Positions 52,039 through 60,100 of a DNA stretch of 64,000 nt are shown piece by piece. How positions within the stretch are numbered: the first letter of the stretch is position 1; each line of letters opens with the position of its first letter. Location of the stretch: positions 7,607 through 71,606 of the forward strand of contig CAZUHU010000002.1 of the NCBI GenBank assembly GCA_964620645.1, read 5' to 3'. The notes below the pieces were generated by a model. That model did not search any database. It saw only the letters and a list, made by a program, of their open reading frames with translations, and was not told the origin of the DNA. The position numbers and the translations under genes are program-made. Origin of the DNA: Bog-950 sp964620645. Lineage in GTDB: Bacteria; Bacteroidota; Bacteroidia; Chitinophagales; LD1.

Positions 52039-54990
52039 TTAAAAAGTAAAGCTCAACTGCACGCTGTAGGTGCGGTAGTTTTTACGGCTCAACACCACGT
52101 AATCAGTATTTGGGTTGTAAGCGCGTTTAACATCCGGCAGGTTGTTTTGGTAAAAGATGGTTGATTTTGCTATTAAATCGCTGATGGTAAAGCGAACCAT
52201 TGCACGGTCTTTTAAAAACTTCTGGCTTAACTGTAAATCCAGTAGCGGCCTCCAGTGTTCATACCAGCTTGGGTTGCCCACTTCGCCAACTGCATACAGA
52301 CGTTGGCCGCTTTGGTTATAAAGCAACGTAGCGCCAAAACCGTATTTAGGGTGCAGGTAAGATAAACCTAGGTTAATGATGTACGGTGATTGACCCTGCA
52401 TAGGGCGTTTCTTTTCATCGCCCGCGTTGTTTTTAACGTTGCTGAGGTTAACGCGCGAATAGATGTAGGCCAGGTTGGCAGTAAAGGTTAAGCCTTCCAG
52501 CTTTTCGCTGGCAAAGCCAAAGTTTTTGCGTAGCTCCACTTCTGCACCTACCAGGTAGGCTGATTGCGCATTGCTGTAAACAAACTGTGGAACACCACCG
52601 GCAGCCATGGAAGTAAGTTCAATAGTATTGGTAAAGTGCTTGTAGAAAACGCTGGCGTTAATTGCCTGACCCTTGCCCAGGAACCACTCATAACGTAAAT
52701 CAGCATTATGGATAAACGTTTGCATAACATTTACGTTACCGCTAAGGTTAACATCGCGAACAAAGTCATAGTATAAAAATGGCGAGTTCTCGCGAAACTC
52801 AGGCCTGCTCATGCTTTGTGAATACGATGCGCGCAGGTTCATATCCTCGTTAAGCTTGTAAATAAGGTTAACAGAAGGTAACAGGGGGAATGCTGTTTTT
52901 ACGTTACCAAGTGTATCGTATTTATAAGCACCTGAAAAGTATGAACGAACGTAGGTGCTATCGGTAAGTTTGGTTTTAATGGTTGGCACATCGCCGGGGT
53001 TATCAATAACTTCAAAGTCAATATTGGTTGGCGAGGTCAGCTCTTGCTTGTACGATTCAAAGCGGAAACCCCATACTGCCTTAAACCTTTCACCAAAGTT
53101 GTTTTCCATCATAACGTAAGCCGCATGCGTGGTGGCTTTGGCGCTGTATTGGTCCTGCGGAAAGGCAACCTGGTTAAGCGTTAGCTTGCCATTGTCAAAG
53201 TTTTGCTGGTTGATGATATTGTCAACATTTGGATCGCGCAGGGTGCTGTCGTATGTATAGTTGGCGCTGGTATAATCAAAGAACAGGTTACGTGCTTCAA
53301 AATTCCGTTCGCGCATTTGAAAGCTATAGCCCACCGTTACAGCCTGTTTAATTCCCTTAATCTTAAACGGCATGCTAAGGTCAGTTGAAGCGCTGTAAAC
53401 TTTTTCAGCAAGCTTGCTGTAAAACATAGCGCTTAACTTAGGGTCAGAGCCGCCATTTTGTATCTGATAAATAAAGGGATCAGTGTTTACATTGGGTTGC
53501 CCTTCACCACCGCTGGTATAGAAGCGCTCGTAGGAGTAACGCATGGTTTTAGGTTGATCGCGGTTTATCAACGTTACGCCACCGTTCCACTTCCATCGTA
53601 TTTCACTGCCTTTAAAAATATGGTCGCCACCAAGGTTAGATGATAATACTCTTGAGCTTACAAACTCAAGATTGGTGCGTTGGGCTTCAGTAGCGCTAAA
53701 GTAGCTAACGCCATCGCGCAGTATTGTATTGTTATCGGAGTTAACGGTATAGATGTTCTTCCACGAAATTTTGTGATTGCCTTTTATTACCAGGCCTAAG
53801 TTGCCCAACAATGCTGAAGTAACGGAGTTGTTATACATAGCATCATTATAATCATAGTACAGCGCTTTATCTGCCCAATCATAGCGTTTGCGGGTTCCCT
53901 CGTTATACTGCAGGGTGTTGTTGTAAGATAAGGCAAACACACCACCGAACTGAATATCGTTTTTGCGCACCGCAAAACCGCCGCTCATTTGCAGGCTTTG
54001 GCCGGGGTAAGCCATTTTGCGCTGCTTAACCTTCCAGCTGCTGTTATTGATTTGTTTGCCTAACTGAACCAGGGTGTCCGATGGCAATATCTGCAGCTTT
54101 AAATCATTAAGTGCCACAATGCCGGGAAAGTTACCCGGTAATGGGCGCACACTATTATCAAAACCAAGAAAATCGGTTTTGCTGCCTTCGTAGGTTTTAA
54201 ACGGTTTAAAGGTGGTTCCTTCAGTAAAGCTTTGGCCTATAGTTACATTAAAAAAGTTTTTCTCGGGTATTTCTCTTGTGTTAAGCTGTATTAAACCACC
54301 GGCCCATTCACTTGGCAGGTTAGGCTGGCCCGTTTTCATAATAATAATGTTATCAAGAATGTTAGACGGGAAAACATCAAAAGCAAAGGCCTTTCTGTCG
54401 GGCTCGGTGCTTGGCAAAAGGGTATTGTTCAGTAAGGCCATGTTATAACGGTCGGCAAGGCCGCGTATTACGGCAAACTTGCCATCCTGTATGCTGGCGC
54501 CACTTACGCGTTTAATTACTTCGCTTGAGCTTTTATCCGGCGAGCGCTTAATCTCTTCGCTGCTTATGCCGCTCTGTATTACAGTGCTGTTCTTTTGCAT
54601 AACCACTACAGCGCTCTCGTTATCGCGGCGTATAACCTGTGCAGTAACAACGGCCTCTTTCAGGTTAACCGCGTCATCCATTAACGATAAGTAAAGATTG
54701 GTAACCTGGTTTGGTTTAACATCAGCATCCTCCTGTTTTTCCTGGTAACCCAGGTAACGTACCTTAACCTTGTGTTTACCGGCGGGCACTTTGGAGATAA
54801 TAAAATTGCCATCTATATCAGTGGCGGCCCCCAGCGAGGTGCTGTCGTCAACCATTACCATTGCCCCTATCAGCGTTTCGCCGGATTTACCGTCAACCAC
54901 TTTGCCTGAAATTACCCCTTCCTGCGCTGCAAGCAGAGTAATGTTCAATGTAAAGATAGCGCTAATAAGAAGTGTGATTTTCCCTTTCAT
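52039..54990 (-). CDS. TonB-dependent receptor with regulatory-like N-terminal domain
   Basis: A ~983-aa outer-membrane receptor. Signal peptide (LLISAIFTLNITLLAAQ), then a carboxypeptidase-regulatory-like domain (~25-110, ISGKVVDGKSGETLIGAMVM), the plug (~125-230; SEVIKRVSGASIQDGKFAVI, IRGLADRYNMALLNNTLLPS) and a 22-strand-type barrel ending YSVQLSFTF with terminal Phe. It imports a ligand with energy from TonB/ExbBD, not encoded here. The start is at the second of two close ATGs (54996 or 54990). No SusD partner follows; the next gene is the beta-helix/T9SS protein. The substrate is unknown. Confidence 0.93.
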   Translation of the reverse strand: MKGKITLLISAIFTLNITLLAAQEGVISGKVVDGKSGETLIGAMVMVDDSTSLGAATDIDGNFIISKVPAGKHKVKVRYLGYQEKQEDADVKPNQVTNLYLSLMDDAVNLKEAVVTAQVIRRDNESAVVVMQKNSTVIQSGISSEEIKRSPDKSSSEVIKRVSGASIQDGKFAVIRGLADRYNMALLNNTLLPSTEPDRKAFAFDVFPSNILDNIIIMKTGQPNLPSEWAGGLIQLNTREIPEKNFFNVTIGQSFTEGTTFKPFKTYEGSKTDFLGFDNSVRPLPGNFPGIVALNDLKLQILPSDTLVQLGKQINNSSWKVKQRKMAYPGQSLQMSGGFAVRKNDIQFGGVFALSYNNTLQYNEGTRKRYDWADKALYYDYNDAMYNNSVTSALLGNLGLVIKGNHKISWKNIYTVNSDNNTILRDGVSYFSATEAQRTNLEFVSSRVLSSNLGGDHIFKGSEIRWKWNGGVTLINRDQPKTMRYSYERFYTSGGEGQPNVNTDPFIYQIQNGGSDPKLSAMFYSKLAEKVYSASTDLSMPFKIKGIKQAVTVGYSFQMRERNFEARNLFFDYTSANYTYDSTLRDPNVDNIINQQNFDNGKLTLNQVAFPQDQYSAKATTHAAYVMMENNFGERFKAVWGFRFESYKQELTSPTNIDFEVIDNPGDVPTIKTKLTDSTYVRSYFSGAYKYDTLGNVKTAFPLLPSVNLIYKLNEDMNLRASYSQSMSRPEFRENSPFLYYDFVRDVNLSGNVNVMQTFIHNADLRYEWFLGKGQAINASVFYKHFTNTIELTSMAAGGVPQFVYSNAQSAYLVGAEVELRKNFGFASEKLEGLTFTANLAYIYSRVNLSNVKNNAGDEKKRPMQGQSPYIINLGLSYLHPKYGFGATLLYNQSGQRLYAVGEVGNPSWYEHWRPLLDLQLSQKFLKDRAMVRFTISDLIAKSTIFYQNNLPDVKRAYNPNTDYVVLSRKNYRTYSVQLSFTF

Positions 54991-55010
54991 ACTCATTATT
55001 TTTTGCACTG

Positions 55011-55037
55011 CAAACGTAGGTTAACAGTGAAACCAAA
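55011..55037 (-). promoter_or_regulatory. Promoter candidate of the TonB receptor gene
   Basis: The reverse strand reads TTTG (55034-55037), 15 bases, TACGTTTGC (-7 element 55011-55018). The spacing is a little short; the -7 element is an exact match. Confidence 0.45.
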
Positions 55038-55176
55038 TTTTGAAGGGATGTTTATGTAATGGTTAAGACAGTTTAAATTGGAAACAGGAAAGGCATGAGC
55101 GAAATCATGTTCTTTTTATAGGGGAAACCCGCATCAATCTTAAATGTGTGGTAACTTTTTCTTAACATTACAAGGA

Positions 55177-55184
55177 TAGCTTTG
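55177..55184 (+). promoter_or_regulatory. Putative -7 promoter element of the response regulator gene
   Basis: TAGCTTTGCC matches TAnnTTTGC and lies 17 bases before the start codon. No -33 TTG in range. Confidence 0.4.
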
Positions 55185-55201
55185 CCTCTGAAATATTAAG
55201 T

Positions 55202-55882
55202 ATGGAAGTGAATGACGTTAAAATTTTGTTAGTAGATGACGAGGCTGATGTGTTGGACTTTATGAAATACAACCTTGAAAAAGAAGGTTTTTGGGTTTAC
55301 ACAGCAAAAGATGGAATTGAAGGTATACAGGTTGCAAAAAAGGTAAGTCCCCACATTATTATTCTTGACCTTATGATGCCTAAACTGGATGGCATTGAAA
55401 CCTGCAGGGAACTGCGCCAGATGCCGGAGTTTAAGAATACCATTATCGCCTTTCTTACCGCGCGCGATGAAGATTACTCGCAAATAGCAGGCTTTGAGGT
55501 AGGCGCTGATGATTACATAACCAAGCCTATAAAACCACGTGTTTTTATAAGCCGCATACGCGCTTTGTTGCGCCGTATGGAAACGGACAACGGCCATGCT
55601 AAACTGAAAGTTGGCGATATTGAAATTGACCGCGAGCGTTACATGGTGGTAAAAGGAGGCAATGAAATTCAACTGCCACGTAAGGAGTTTGAATTGATGA
55701 GCTTGCTGGTTTCAAAACCGGGCCGGGTTTTTAAGCGCGAAGAAATTTTGAGCAAAGTATGGGGTAACGATACCATTGTGGGCGACAGAACCATTGATGT
55801 ACACATACGCAAACTACGCGAGAAGATAGGCGAGGATTATTTTAAAACCATAAAAGGCATAGGCTATAAATTTGATGTATAG
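55202..55882 (+). CDS. OmpR/PhoB-type response regulator
   Basis: A 226-aa two-component regulator: receiver domain with the acidic pocket LLVDDEADV, phospho-acceptor Asp56 (IIILDLMMPKLDG), Thr/Ser in FLTARDED and Lys in ADDYITKPIKP, then a winged-helix DNA-binding domain (~125-226; LPRKEFELMSLLVSKPGRVF, RTIDVHIRKLREKIGED). No histidine kinase is adjacent. It is divergent from the TonB receptor operon, which it may control (inference). Confidence 0.93.
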   Translation: MEVNDVKILLVDDEADVLDFMKYNLEKEGFWVYTAKDGIEGIQVAKKVSPHIIILDLMMPKLDGIETCRELRQMPEFKNTIIAFLTARDEDYSQIAGFEVGADDYITKPIKPRVFISRIRALLRRMETDNGHAKLKVGDIEIDRERYMVVKGGNEIQLPRKEFELMSLLVSKPGRVFKREEILSKVWGNDTIVGDRTIDVHIRKLREKIGEDYFKTIKGIGYKFDV

Positions 55883-55928
55883 CCTTAAAAACCTTCTTTA
55901 GTGCCATCATGTTTTGTACATTGGCACT

Positions 55929-56681
55929 ATGCTCCGTCACTCACCTTTATTGTTGCTTGGCTGTTTGCTTGTAAGCACTGCAAGCTACGCACAAAAAAAG
56001 ATTGTTAACCAACAGCAAATTTGGTACAGCTATTTTAACCAGGCAGAGTTTGGCAGCAAATGGTTTTTGTTTTCTGAATTAGAGAACAGGCAATTTTTTA
56101 AACCCTCTGTAGAGAACCAGCTTTTAATACGCGCCCACTTACATTACCGGGTGCATAAGCATTGGGATATTGCAGCAGGCTTCGGTTACTTTTTGGTTTG
56201 TACACAGGATCCTGCAAAGCCCTCTAAACTTTTTAATCCTGAACTAAGGCCCTTTATTGAGGCCAATAACAACTTTAGCTGGGGGCGTTTAACGCTTACC
56301 AACAGGCTTAGGGCCGAGGAGCGTTTCGTACATAAAGTAGCAGCCGGCGAGTTGACGGACGGTTATAATACTAACAGCAGGGTCCGTTACCGGTTAGGGT
56401 TGGATTTTGTGATGCTTAAAACGAAAAAACAGCACATCCTAAAGCTGCGCTTTAATGATGAGGTAATGGTGAACGTGCCAACCAAACTGGTGAAAAACGT
56501 ATTTGACCAAAACCGCGCTTATCTGGGGATAAGCTATACTCCGCCCGGGCCCCTTACTTTTGAGGCCGGGTATATACATTGGTTTCAGCAAAGGGCCAGT
56601 TTAACCGACTATTTTGACCGTTCTATTCTTCGCTTTTCTATAACGCACAAGGTTAAGTTCCCCGAACGCAAAAAGGGTTGA
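55929..56681 (+). CDS. DUF2490 family exported protein
   Basis: A 250-aa exported protein with a signal peptide (LLLLGCLLVSTASYAQ). The pattern QQIWYSYFNQAEFGSKWFLF, SELENRQFF, HWDIAAGFGYFLV and LRFSITHKVKF is that of DUF2490, an outer-membrane-barrel-like family of Bacteroidota. The start is the ATG five codons into a longer frame. It follows the response regulator by 46 bases on the same strand and may be co-transcribed. Function unknown. Confidence 0.8.
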   Translation: MLRHSPLLLLGCLLVSTASYAQKKIVNQQQIWYSYFNQAEFGSKWFLFSELENRQFFKPSVENQLLIRAHLHYRVHKHWDIAAGFGYFLVCTQDPAKPSKLFNPELRPFIEANNNFSWGRLTLTNRLRAEERFVHKVAAGELTDGYNTNSRVRYRLGLDFVMLKTKKQHILKLRFNDEVMVNVPTKLVKNVFDQNRAYLGISYTPPGPLTFEAGYIHWFQQRASLTDYFDRSILRFSITHKVKFPERKKG

Positions 56682-56849
56682 TTTTTAAGAAGAAACACTT
56701 GGTTTCCGCCCCCTTAAACACTAAAAAGGACAACAGCTTTTAGCCTGTTAAATACTTTCAATTAACAATCACCTTTTTTCAGGCTAATCCGTATAATCTT
56801 TAACGGTTACAAGCTATTGGAGCTTTTACTGAGATTGCGCTTTACCACT

Positions 56850-59800
56850 GTGAAGGGATTTTTAAAAATTACGGCGGCCTTTTTTCTGTTTTTCCTTTTT
56901 GGGGAAGCACGCGCCTCTGCGGGTGATTCTGCCTCTAACGATATATTTGAAATAGAGCGGAAAACAATAATGCAGCGCATAAGTTTTGAAAAGGTGCGCA
57001 TTGCCAACGATTATCCAAGCGCCGATTTCCGCATTATAAACCTGGTGGATAGCATTGCCGGTTACATAAGCACCCAAAACTTTAGCAGAAATAAGCGCAA
57101 CCAATACCTGCTGCGCTTGCAGGTATTTCTGGAAAACATCAACCGCTATTATTCCGATGGCTATTTGAAAAACGGTACTTACCTGGCCGTGTTAAGTTAT
57201 TACCCTGTGCTTATTGACTGGGACCAAAAGGATGAATTGCTTCGTAACGTTAAACGTTATTCCAACTTCTCCATTAAAGCGGTGCGCCTTATACCCAGCG
57301 ATACAGTGGCAGAGGATTTTTTAACCGATTACCTGAACGACCATCCCGATGATATTTTTAGATACGCGGAGGAATACGATGATCGCAAATTTGCCTTGCG
57401 CCTTTTAGAGAAGGCTGTAAGGCTGGCGCCGGAATCGGCAAAGCGTTACTACACCAGCACCAACACCGTTAACACCCTGCTTAAAGGCAGTAACGATTTA
57501 TACGTGCGTAAGAGTTATGAGATCTACAACCGATTCGGCATAAAATCGCGCGCCTACCTTTTGCTGGATGCTATACTGAACAACAACATGAGTATTGAAA
57601 CAGCGGACTCCCTGGGAAACAACCCCAACCAGATGTTCTCGCTGCTGGTGCAGCTAAGCATGAAGTATGAGGCTAATGTTACCTACTCTATCTACCGCTA
57701 CATGGATATCTTTTGTATTGATGCCATGCGAAAGTTGAACGAGGAGGCTTTAAACACTAACTATCAATTTGAAAGTTTTAAGAAGCGCAACCCTGAAGAG
57801 ATGTTTGTGCTGATAAGTTACGGCTATAAGGAAACCACCCAACGTACTCTGCGCACCCTGCTGGAGATATTAAGTAAAAAATCTACCGGCATACCCATAA
57901 GCAGTGTTATGATAACCGGCATGGATAAGGAGAAGTTGAAGGAGTTGGTGATATACTGTGACAAAAACCAACTGCTGGATGAGTTGCTGGCATTGGTGGA
58001 CGATGAGAAGAAGGATTACCTGTTGGCCTTAACCACTATCGAAGAGCGCGAGGACCTCTTCCCTCCATTTAAAACCTTTGCCAAGGACAACCCTAAAATG
58101 GGCGATGAGCCGGAGGACCGGGCCATGAACGAAATTACCAAAGCCCGTCCGCCAAAATCTGTTATGGCTGATACTGCATCGGGTGAAGTATTGATTGTGC
58201 GGCCCGAAAAGATTACTGAAGCTGACTACAGAACAGAAAAGGCCGAAACAAAGGAAACAACAACCACCCCACCGGTTGAAGTAGCGCATGCGCCGGTAGC
58301 AAGCACCACTGCTACCAAGGAGCCTGATATTGTACCGATACCCGTAACTGAAGTAATTGAACCGATAAAAATTACATTGGACCAGCGCACCCGCAGTGTT
58401 ATTGTGCTGGAGAAAAACATCATGCAATCGCTGCAGAATATTCCGTCTTTCATAAACCTTGATTACTCGCAGGAGGTATTGACCTATGCCGCGGAGAAGG
58501 AACCTGACGAAATGTTCAAGAAAATTGAGCAGTATAAAAATAAGCGTTATTCGCTGGCATTGTTGGAAGAGTGCGCCATAAACGCCCCGGTTTCCGTAAA
58601 GCGATATTTGTATAACCCCAACCATCCGGTAAACTACATTTTGGGTTACAGCCAGAACGAAGTGGTTAAAAAGATAATGGAAATCAACCCGCAGTTAGGC
58701 TACCATAGCAAGCCTCTGCTTCTACTTGACGATATCGTAAACGGCAAAACTACCGTTAAGGATGCCATTACTATAAGCACCGACCCGCTGAAACTTTTCA
58801 GCAGTGTGGTAAAAATTATAAGCAAACCCAAGTACCTGGGCAAATACAGCATTGACCACGAAATGCGCGATTACAGCCTGCGCTTTATACGCGAGATAAA
58901 TGATAAGATAGCAACCGGTTCTAACCAGCCGTTTTATGCTGTGGAGGCATTCAACTCGCAGGAACTTTATTTCCTGATGTTGTATGGCCGCGATGAGGTT
59001 TTTAATTCGACATTTAACGGCCTGTTCAACCGTTTTATGCAGAAGTTGCCTAACGGCGACGGAAGCGCATTTCTGAAATCAGTAAGCAACAATAACTTCC
59101 GCGATTTTCTTTCACTGTGTAGCAACTATGGTGTGCTGGAGGAGTTCCTCTCTAAATTTACCCCTGATGCTAAACAGAAATTGCTGGTAGCGTATATCTC
59201 CGGCCTCGAAAAAAATCAGGATGACTTATCGGGTATAGTATTAGTAGCGGAGGCTATTTCCAACCTTAAGGATAACCAGGTGCTGAGTGTTTTACAGGGC
59301 TCTATTAAAACGGAATACGAAAGAGTAAAAGCAGATAGCAATCAAATCGGTATTTCTATTTACGGTGTATTGTCCAGCATTATTTCGGGCAACGCAAGGG
59401 TGGAGTCCGGCTGGTATAAAAAGGTGGCACAACAATTTAATGTGGCCCCTGTAAGCCTTTTAGCTTCGTCATCGCTGTTTACGGCTAATGTTTGTGTGGA
59501 ACAGATGTACTTTTATAATGATGATGACGGCCGCAGTTCCTTCATCAACTTTATGAATACCTACAAGAACCAGCCTAATTGGTTGGTGGAGGACCGCAAC
59601 AATTATGTACGTATTTACTCAGTTACAGGTAAGCAGGTGGAAATTTTAGCAAACAAGCCGGAGTATGAGGAGAACGGGATAAGCGCAATAGATGCTTACT
59701 TGCTGGAAAGGCACCTGCAACCGGCCGTTATTGTGCATAGGGGCCACAGTTTCCATACTGAAAGTACGCTTGAAAAAGTACCTGCCAGCGCAAAACTTAT

Positions 59801-60089
59801 CTTTGTGGGCTCCTGCGGTGGGTTTTACAAAATATCCATGGCGCTGGAAAATGCCCCCGAGGCGCACATAATAGCTACCAAGCAGGTTGGTACAAAAAGT
59901 GTGAATGATGTGATGATTTTTGCCCTAAACGAGATCATTCGTGATGGAAAAGACATAGTATGGAACGACTTTTGGGATAGAATGGGCGAAAAGCTGGGGA
60001 ACAATCAGTATTTCAGGGATTATATACCCCCGCATAAAAACCTGGAGTCGATATTTATAAAAGCATATTATAAAACGCTTGGCGTTTAG
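56850..60089 (+). CDS. Large exported protein with C-terminal His-Cys dyad (putative clan CD peptidase-like)
   Basis: About 1079 aa. The start is a GTG giving VKGFLKITAAFFLFFLFGEA, a signal peptide; a TTG at 56817 is an alternative. Two copies of a ~200-residue helical module (about residues 148-345 and 531-735 from this start), e.g. KFALRLLEKAVRLAPESAKR and RYSLALLEECAINAPVSVKR, are separated by a Thr/Pro/Glu-rich linker (~410-515). The C-terminal domain has hydrophobic strands, YFYNDDDG, then HRGHS (His963, His966) and, 23 residues after the second His, GSCGG (Cys989), like the His-Gly/Cys dyad of caspase-type enzymes. The fold assignment is inference. It is followed 11 bases later by a paralogue. 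Confidence 0.8.
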   Translation: MKGFLKITAAFFLFFLFGEARASAGDSASNDIFEIERKTIMQRISFEKVRIANDYPSADFRIINLVDSIAGYISTQNFSRNKRNQYLLRLQVFLENINRYYSDGYLKNGTYLAVLSYYPVLIDWDQKDELLRNVKRYSNFSIKAVRLIPSDTVAEDFLTDYLNDHPDDIFRYAEEYDDRKFALRLLEKAVRLAPESAKRYYTSTNTVNTLLKGSNDLYVRKSYEIYNRFGIKSRAYLLLDAILNNNMSIETADSLGNNPNQMFSLLVQLSMKYEANVTYSIYRYMDIFCIDAMRKLNEEALNTNYQFESFKKRNPEEMFVLISYGYKETTQRTLRTLLEILSKKSTGIPISSVMITGMDKEKLKELVIYCDKNQLLDELLALVDDEKKDYLLALTTIEEREDLFPPFKTFAKDNPKMGDEPEDRAMNEITKARPPKSVMADTASGEVLIVRPEKITEADYRTEKAETKETTTTPPVEVAHAPVASTTATKEPDIVPIPVTEVIEPIKITLDQRTRSVIVLEKNIMQSLQNIPSFINLDYSQEVLTYAAEKEPDEMFKKIEQYKNKRYSLALLEECAINAPVSVKRYLYNPNHPVNYILGYSQNEVVKKIMEINPQLGYHSKPLLLLDDIVNGKTTVKDAITISTDPLKLFSSVVKIISKPKYLGKYSIDHEMRDYSLRFIREINDKIATGSNQPFYAVEAFNSQELYFLMLYGRDEVFNSTFNGLFNRFMQKLPNGDGSAFLKSVSNNNFRDFLSLCSNYGVLEEFLSKFTPDAKQKLLVAYISGLEKNQDDLSGIVLVAEAISNLKDNQVLSVLQGSIKTEYERVKADSNQIGISIYGVLSSIISGNARVESGWYKKVAQQFNVAPVSLLASSSLFTANVCVEQMYFYNDDDGRSSFINFMNTYKNQPNWLVEDRNNYVRIYSVTGKQVEILANKPEYEENGISAIDAYLLERHLQPAVIVHRGHSFHTESTLEKVPASAKLIFVGSCGGFYKISMALENAPEAHIIATKQVGTKSVNDVMIFALNEIIRDGKDIVWNDFWDRMGEKLGNNQYFRDYIPPHKNLESIFIKAYYKTLGV

Positions 60090-60100
60090 TTTTGATTGGA

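Noticed and set aside
55917..55924. TACATTGG as -7 element of the DUF2490 gene
   Set aside because: Only four bases separate it from the ATG, too close for transcription to include the start codon.
58029..58625. Reverse-strand frame of 198 codons inside the first paralogue
   Set aside because: Composition is Cys/Tyr/Arg-rich and non-protein-like, and the sense frame is clearly coding.
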